From JAGOME01 sp039812375 (GTDB lineage Bacteria > Actinomycetota > Actinomycetes > Actinomycetales > Dermatophilaceae), in contig JBDIAO010000039.1 in NCBI GenBank assembly GCA_039812375.1, positions 1 to 25,064 on the forward strand: a stretch of DNA of 25,064 nucleotides, read 5' to 3'. Positions 23,515-25,064 of the stretch are shown here, piece after piece. The position numbers and the translations under genes are program-made. How positions within the stretch are numbered: position 1 is the first letter of the stretch; each line of letters opens with the position of its first letter. The notes beneath the pieces were generated by a model. The model searched no databases, was not told the DNA's origin, and saw nothing but the letters and a program-made list of their open reading frames with translations.

Positions 23515-24321
23515 GTGACCGCGCCAGCTCGGAGGGCATGCGCGACGGCCCTCGGTCTCGTCCTCCTCGGCGCCTCGGTCCCTCTCGCCGCCGCGCTGTC
23601 GCGCACGTCCGCCTGGGCGACGGTGGACCGCGTCGTGGGCCAGCAGGTACAAGGCGACCCGGGCGTGTGGAGAGCGATGCGCGGCGGGCTGGCATACCTC
23701 GCCATCTCGGTGCTCTTCGTGCTGGGGGCGCTCGTCGTCTACGCGCTCTGGCGCACCTCTCGGCGCCGCGCGCTGGCCTACGCCGTGACCGGGCTGCTCG
23801 CGAACCTGACCGTGCAGGGGGTCAAGCACGGTGTCCTTCCGGGTGGGCACTCCCTCAACCCGCTGTCGGGTCACGTCGGGATCGCGGCTGCCGTATGTCT
23901 CGGATGGCTGGCGTTCTCTCCGCGCCGTGCCAGGGGCGACGTCTGGGCGGTCGGCGCCGTCGTGGCGGGCGTGTCGGGCGGCGTGGTCCTCGCGAGCTGG
24001 CACACCGTGCCGCAGGTGCTGTGTCCGCTCGGCATCGTCACCGGGTGGGTGCTTCTGGGCATCGGTGTCGTCGACCAGGGAGCAGCTGTCGCCGGGCCGG
24101 AGGAGAGCCTGGGCAGCACCTGGCCGGCCCTCCTCGCGGCCGGCGTCGGCGGTGCGGGTCTGGGGATCGTGGTCGTCTGCGTGGCCAGCCGCACCACGGC
24201 ACTGGCCACGCACCCGTGGGGGGCCGTGGCGCTTGCCGAGGTCGCGATCGTGGCCGCGACGGCGCTCGCCACCGGGACGGTCCTGCTCGCTCGGCCTCCC
24301 GTCCTGGCGCCGGACGAGTGA
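23515..24321 (+). CDS. PAP2-like membrane protein with altered catalytic motifs
   Basis: A 268-residue protein with about seven hydrophobic segments arranged like PAP2 lipid-phosphate phosphatases. Motif 2 is recognisable as P116-L-S118-G119-H120, and a motif-3-like 'SGGVVLASWHTVPQ' (154-167) keeps S154 and H163. The Arg after S154 is Gly and the Asp four residues after H163 is Gln. In motif 1, K104 is present but the expected RP at 111-112 reads GH. It may therefore be a degenerate or repurposed member. PAP2 proteins often recycle undecaprenyl pyrophosphate or dephosphorylate lipids. The GTG at 23515 is the only early start in frame. It diverges from acpS and is probably not in that operon. 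Confidence 0.7.
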   Translation: MTAPARRACATALGLVLLGASVPLAAALSRTSAWATVDRVVGQQVQGDPGVWRAMRGGLAYLAISVLFVLGALVVYALWRTSRRRALAYAVTGLLANLTVQGVKHGVLPGGHSLNPLSGHVGIAAAVCLGWLAFSPRRARGDVWAVGAVVAGVSGGVVLASWHTVPQVLCPLGIVTGWVLLGIGVVDQGAAVAGPEESLGSTWPALLAAGVGGAGLGIVVVCVASRTTALATHPWGAVALAEVAIVAATALATGTVLLARPPVLAPDE

Positions 24322-24429
24322 CCTGGGACCGCGGGGGCTCCCCGGGTTCGGCGGGTTACCGGGACGCTGTCGGCTCGCCCGGGCCGCAGCCGGGGAGCCC
24401 GTATGCCGCACCGACACTCCGCCTCGCCC

Positions 24430-24487
24430 GTGCGGTCCGCGTCGATCGTCCGGTCCGCGTGCGGTCCGCGTCGATCGTCCGGTCCGC
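24430..24487. repeat. Perfect tandem repeat, two 29-bp units
   Basis: The unit at 24430-24458 is repeated without change at 24459-24487. Each unit contains two copies of CGGTCCGCGT or its truncated form around the palindrome CGATCG. The composite structure could be paired protein-binding sites or a simple slip duplication. Confidence 0.9.
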
Positions 24488-24615
24488 GTCGGCAGGGTGG
24501 GGGTCCTGAGCCGGGCCGGCGGGAGAACGTCTCGAATCGGTGGCGAAGATCCGCATTCCACAAACGGATCCGGGGCCGACTCCATACGATTTCCCTACCT
24601 TGCGATGCGCAGTCG

Positions 24616-24727
24616 ATCGGGGGGCCGTGGCGACACGGGCCGATGACCGCATCGCCAAGGGGGGCCGGCGTGTCGATGCCTCGACGACGCCGGGAGTGGC
24701 AACCGACACCGCAGTGGGCGGCGTCGG
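24616..24727 (+). promoter_or_regulatory. Structured 5' leader candidate with alternative hairpins
   Basis: Three stems precede the small membrane-protein gene. Stem 1: ATCGG (24616-24620) with CCGAT (24640-24644), enclosing CCGTG-GCGA-CACGG (24625-24638), a GNRA tetraloop. Stem 1b, CGATG-ACCG-CATCG (24641-24654), competes with the outer pair of stem 1. Stem 2: CCGGCGT+GTCGA, loop TGCC, TCGAC+g+ACGCCGG (24665-24693), 12 pairs with one bulge. Stem 3: CCGAC-a-CCGC, loop AGTGG, GCGG-c-GTCGG (24703-24727), nine pairs around one mismatch. I match it to no known riboswitch class. Confidence 0.4.
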
Positions 24728-24760
24728 GCGCTCGAACGTCTCGACACAGGGGGATCCCAG

Positions 24761-24991
24761 ATGGCATCGCAACCCGTCGTACCGCACGTCCAGTCCGCGC
24801 CGACTCCGGACCGGCGGGCCGTCCTGAAGGTCGCGGGGTTCCTCGTCGGTCTCCTGCTGGCCGTCGCCGTCCACCAGCTCAACAACGCGACCGGCATCGG
24901 CATCGGCGTCGTGGTCCTCGCCGCGGGCATCGTGGCGTTCGGTCGCCGGGGCCGCCAGTACCCGCCGCGCCACGCCAAGCCCAAGGCCTGA
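24761..24991 (+). CDS. Small two-helix membrane protein
   Basis: A 76-residue protein. A polar N-terminus of about 20 residues is followed by TM1 at 21-39 ('VLKVAGFLVGLLLAVAV'), a short loop (HQLNNATG), TM2 at about 45-61 ('GIGIGVVVLAAGIVAF'), and a basic tail with RRGRQ and HAKPKA that should be cytoplasmic. The ATG has AGGGGG 7 nt upstream, a good ribosome-binding site, which supports a real gene. I recognise no named family. The long structured region upstream suggests post-transcriptional control. Not obviously linked to the aminoacyl-carrier block. Confidence 0.75.
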   Translation: MASQPVVPHVQSAPTPDRRAVLKVAGFLVGLLLAVAVHQLNNATGIGIGVVVLAAGIVAFGRRGRQYPPRHAKPKA

Positions 24992-25005
24992 GCGCCCGCG
25001 TCGCT

Positions 25006-25020
25006 CGGCGGGGCCCGCCG
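25006..25020 (+). terminator. GC-rich hairpin after the small membrane-protein gene
   Basis: CGGCGG-GGC-CCGCCG, a perfect 6-bp stem starting 14 nt after the stop codon. No T-tract, as is common in high-GC bacteria. Confidence 0.45.
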
Positions 25021-25030
25021 GGCTCACCCG

Positions 25031-25053
25031 GACGGCCCGCTTACCCGGCCGTC
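25031..25053 (+). terminator. Second hairpin near the right edge
   Basis: GACGGCC (25031-25037) pairs perfectly with GGCCGTC (25047-25053) across a 9-nt loop. It may be a backup terminator or belong to a gene beyond the window. Confidence 0.35.
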
Positions 25054-25064
25054 GGCATACGGGC

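Larger units (their letters stand above)
24322..24760. other. 439-bp gene-free stretch
   Basis: No convincing gene lies here on either strand; open frames crossing it lack start signals. From left to right it contains a small hairpin CGGGG-GCT-CCCCG (24332-24344) shortly after the PAP2-like stop (possible terminator, no T-tract), a perfect 29-bp tandem repeat, an A/T-richer patch around 24585-24590 (TACGAT, possible -10 with no good -35), and a run of three hairpins before the small membrane-protein gene. Confidence 0.6.

Noticed and set aside
24385..24500. Possible CRISPR-like repeat pair
   Set aside because: The two 29-bp units are directly adjacent with no spacer and no cas genes are near, so this is a simple tandem duplication.
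23368..24585. Minus-strand frame of 405 codons opposite the PAP2-like gene
   Set aside because: Arg/Pro/Gly/Asp-rich antisense product without domains. The plus-strand frame has ordered hydrophobic helices.
24540..24760. Known riboswitch upstream of the small membrane protein (c-di-AMP, SAM, guanidine or c-di-GMP types considered)
   Set aside because: I could not match the conserved sequence blocks of any of these classes; it is kept only as a structured leader of unknown class.

Overview
The window is high-GC DNA of an actinobacterial type: almost every gene ends in G/C-rich codons, GTG starts are common, and many genes overlap by 4 nt (ATGA or GTGA). A Micrococcales host is my guess, from general style only. 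No rRNA, tRNA or CRISPR array was seen. G+C appears to step up near 11364: 31 of 60 bases at 2221-2280 against 44 of 60 at 14461-14520. This is where two differently organised gene sets meet tail to tail.

Left block (about 272-11363) is a polysaccharide export and assembly locus. A minus-strand operon carries a Wzz-like co-polymerase, a Wzy/O-antigen-ligase-type membrane protein and a Wzx-like flippase. A second Wzz-like protein diverges from it. A minus-strand gene follows that fuses two alpha/beta-hydrolase domains, neither with a serine at the nucleophile elbow. A decayed ISAs1-type insertion sequence (6494-7577, inverted repeats, 10-bp target duplication, broken transposase) sits in what was a divergent promoter region of about 140 bp. 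To its right a plus-strand operon encodes two GT2 glycosyltransferases, one GT-B glycosyltransferase and a PIG-L deacetylase, the last three joined by ATGA overlaps.

Right block (about 11365-23368) is the most unusual part. The minus strand carries, in transcription order, a holo-ACP synthase, a carrier protein, an acyl-CoA-dehydrogenase-like flavoprotein, an amino acid:[carrier protein] ligase (a stand-alone class II aaRS-like enzyme), a DUF1839 protein, a cytoplasmic GH2 beta-mannosidase-like protein, a possible 57-residue ORF and a SAM methyltransferase. Beyond a plus-strand flavin reductase lies a second minus-strand operon: a multi-spanning HGSNAT/DUF1624-type acyltransferase and two related free-standing condensation-domain proteins. 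My reading is an aminoacyl-thioester pathway. The ligase charges the carrier with an amino acid, the flavoprotein may oxidise it, and DUF1839 and/or the condensation proteins pass it to an acceptor. GH2 and methyltransferase genes suggest a sugar-containing acceptor or product. No adenylation domain or modular NRPS is present.

Right edge (23515-25064): a degenerate PAP2-like membrane protein, a 439-bp gene-free stretch with a perfect 29-bp tandem repeat and three strong hairpins, then a 76-residue membrane protein with that stretch as its probable leader.
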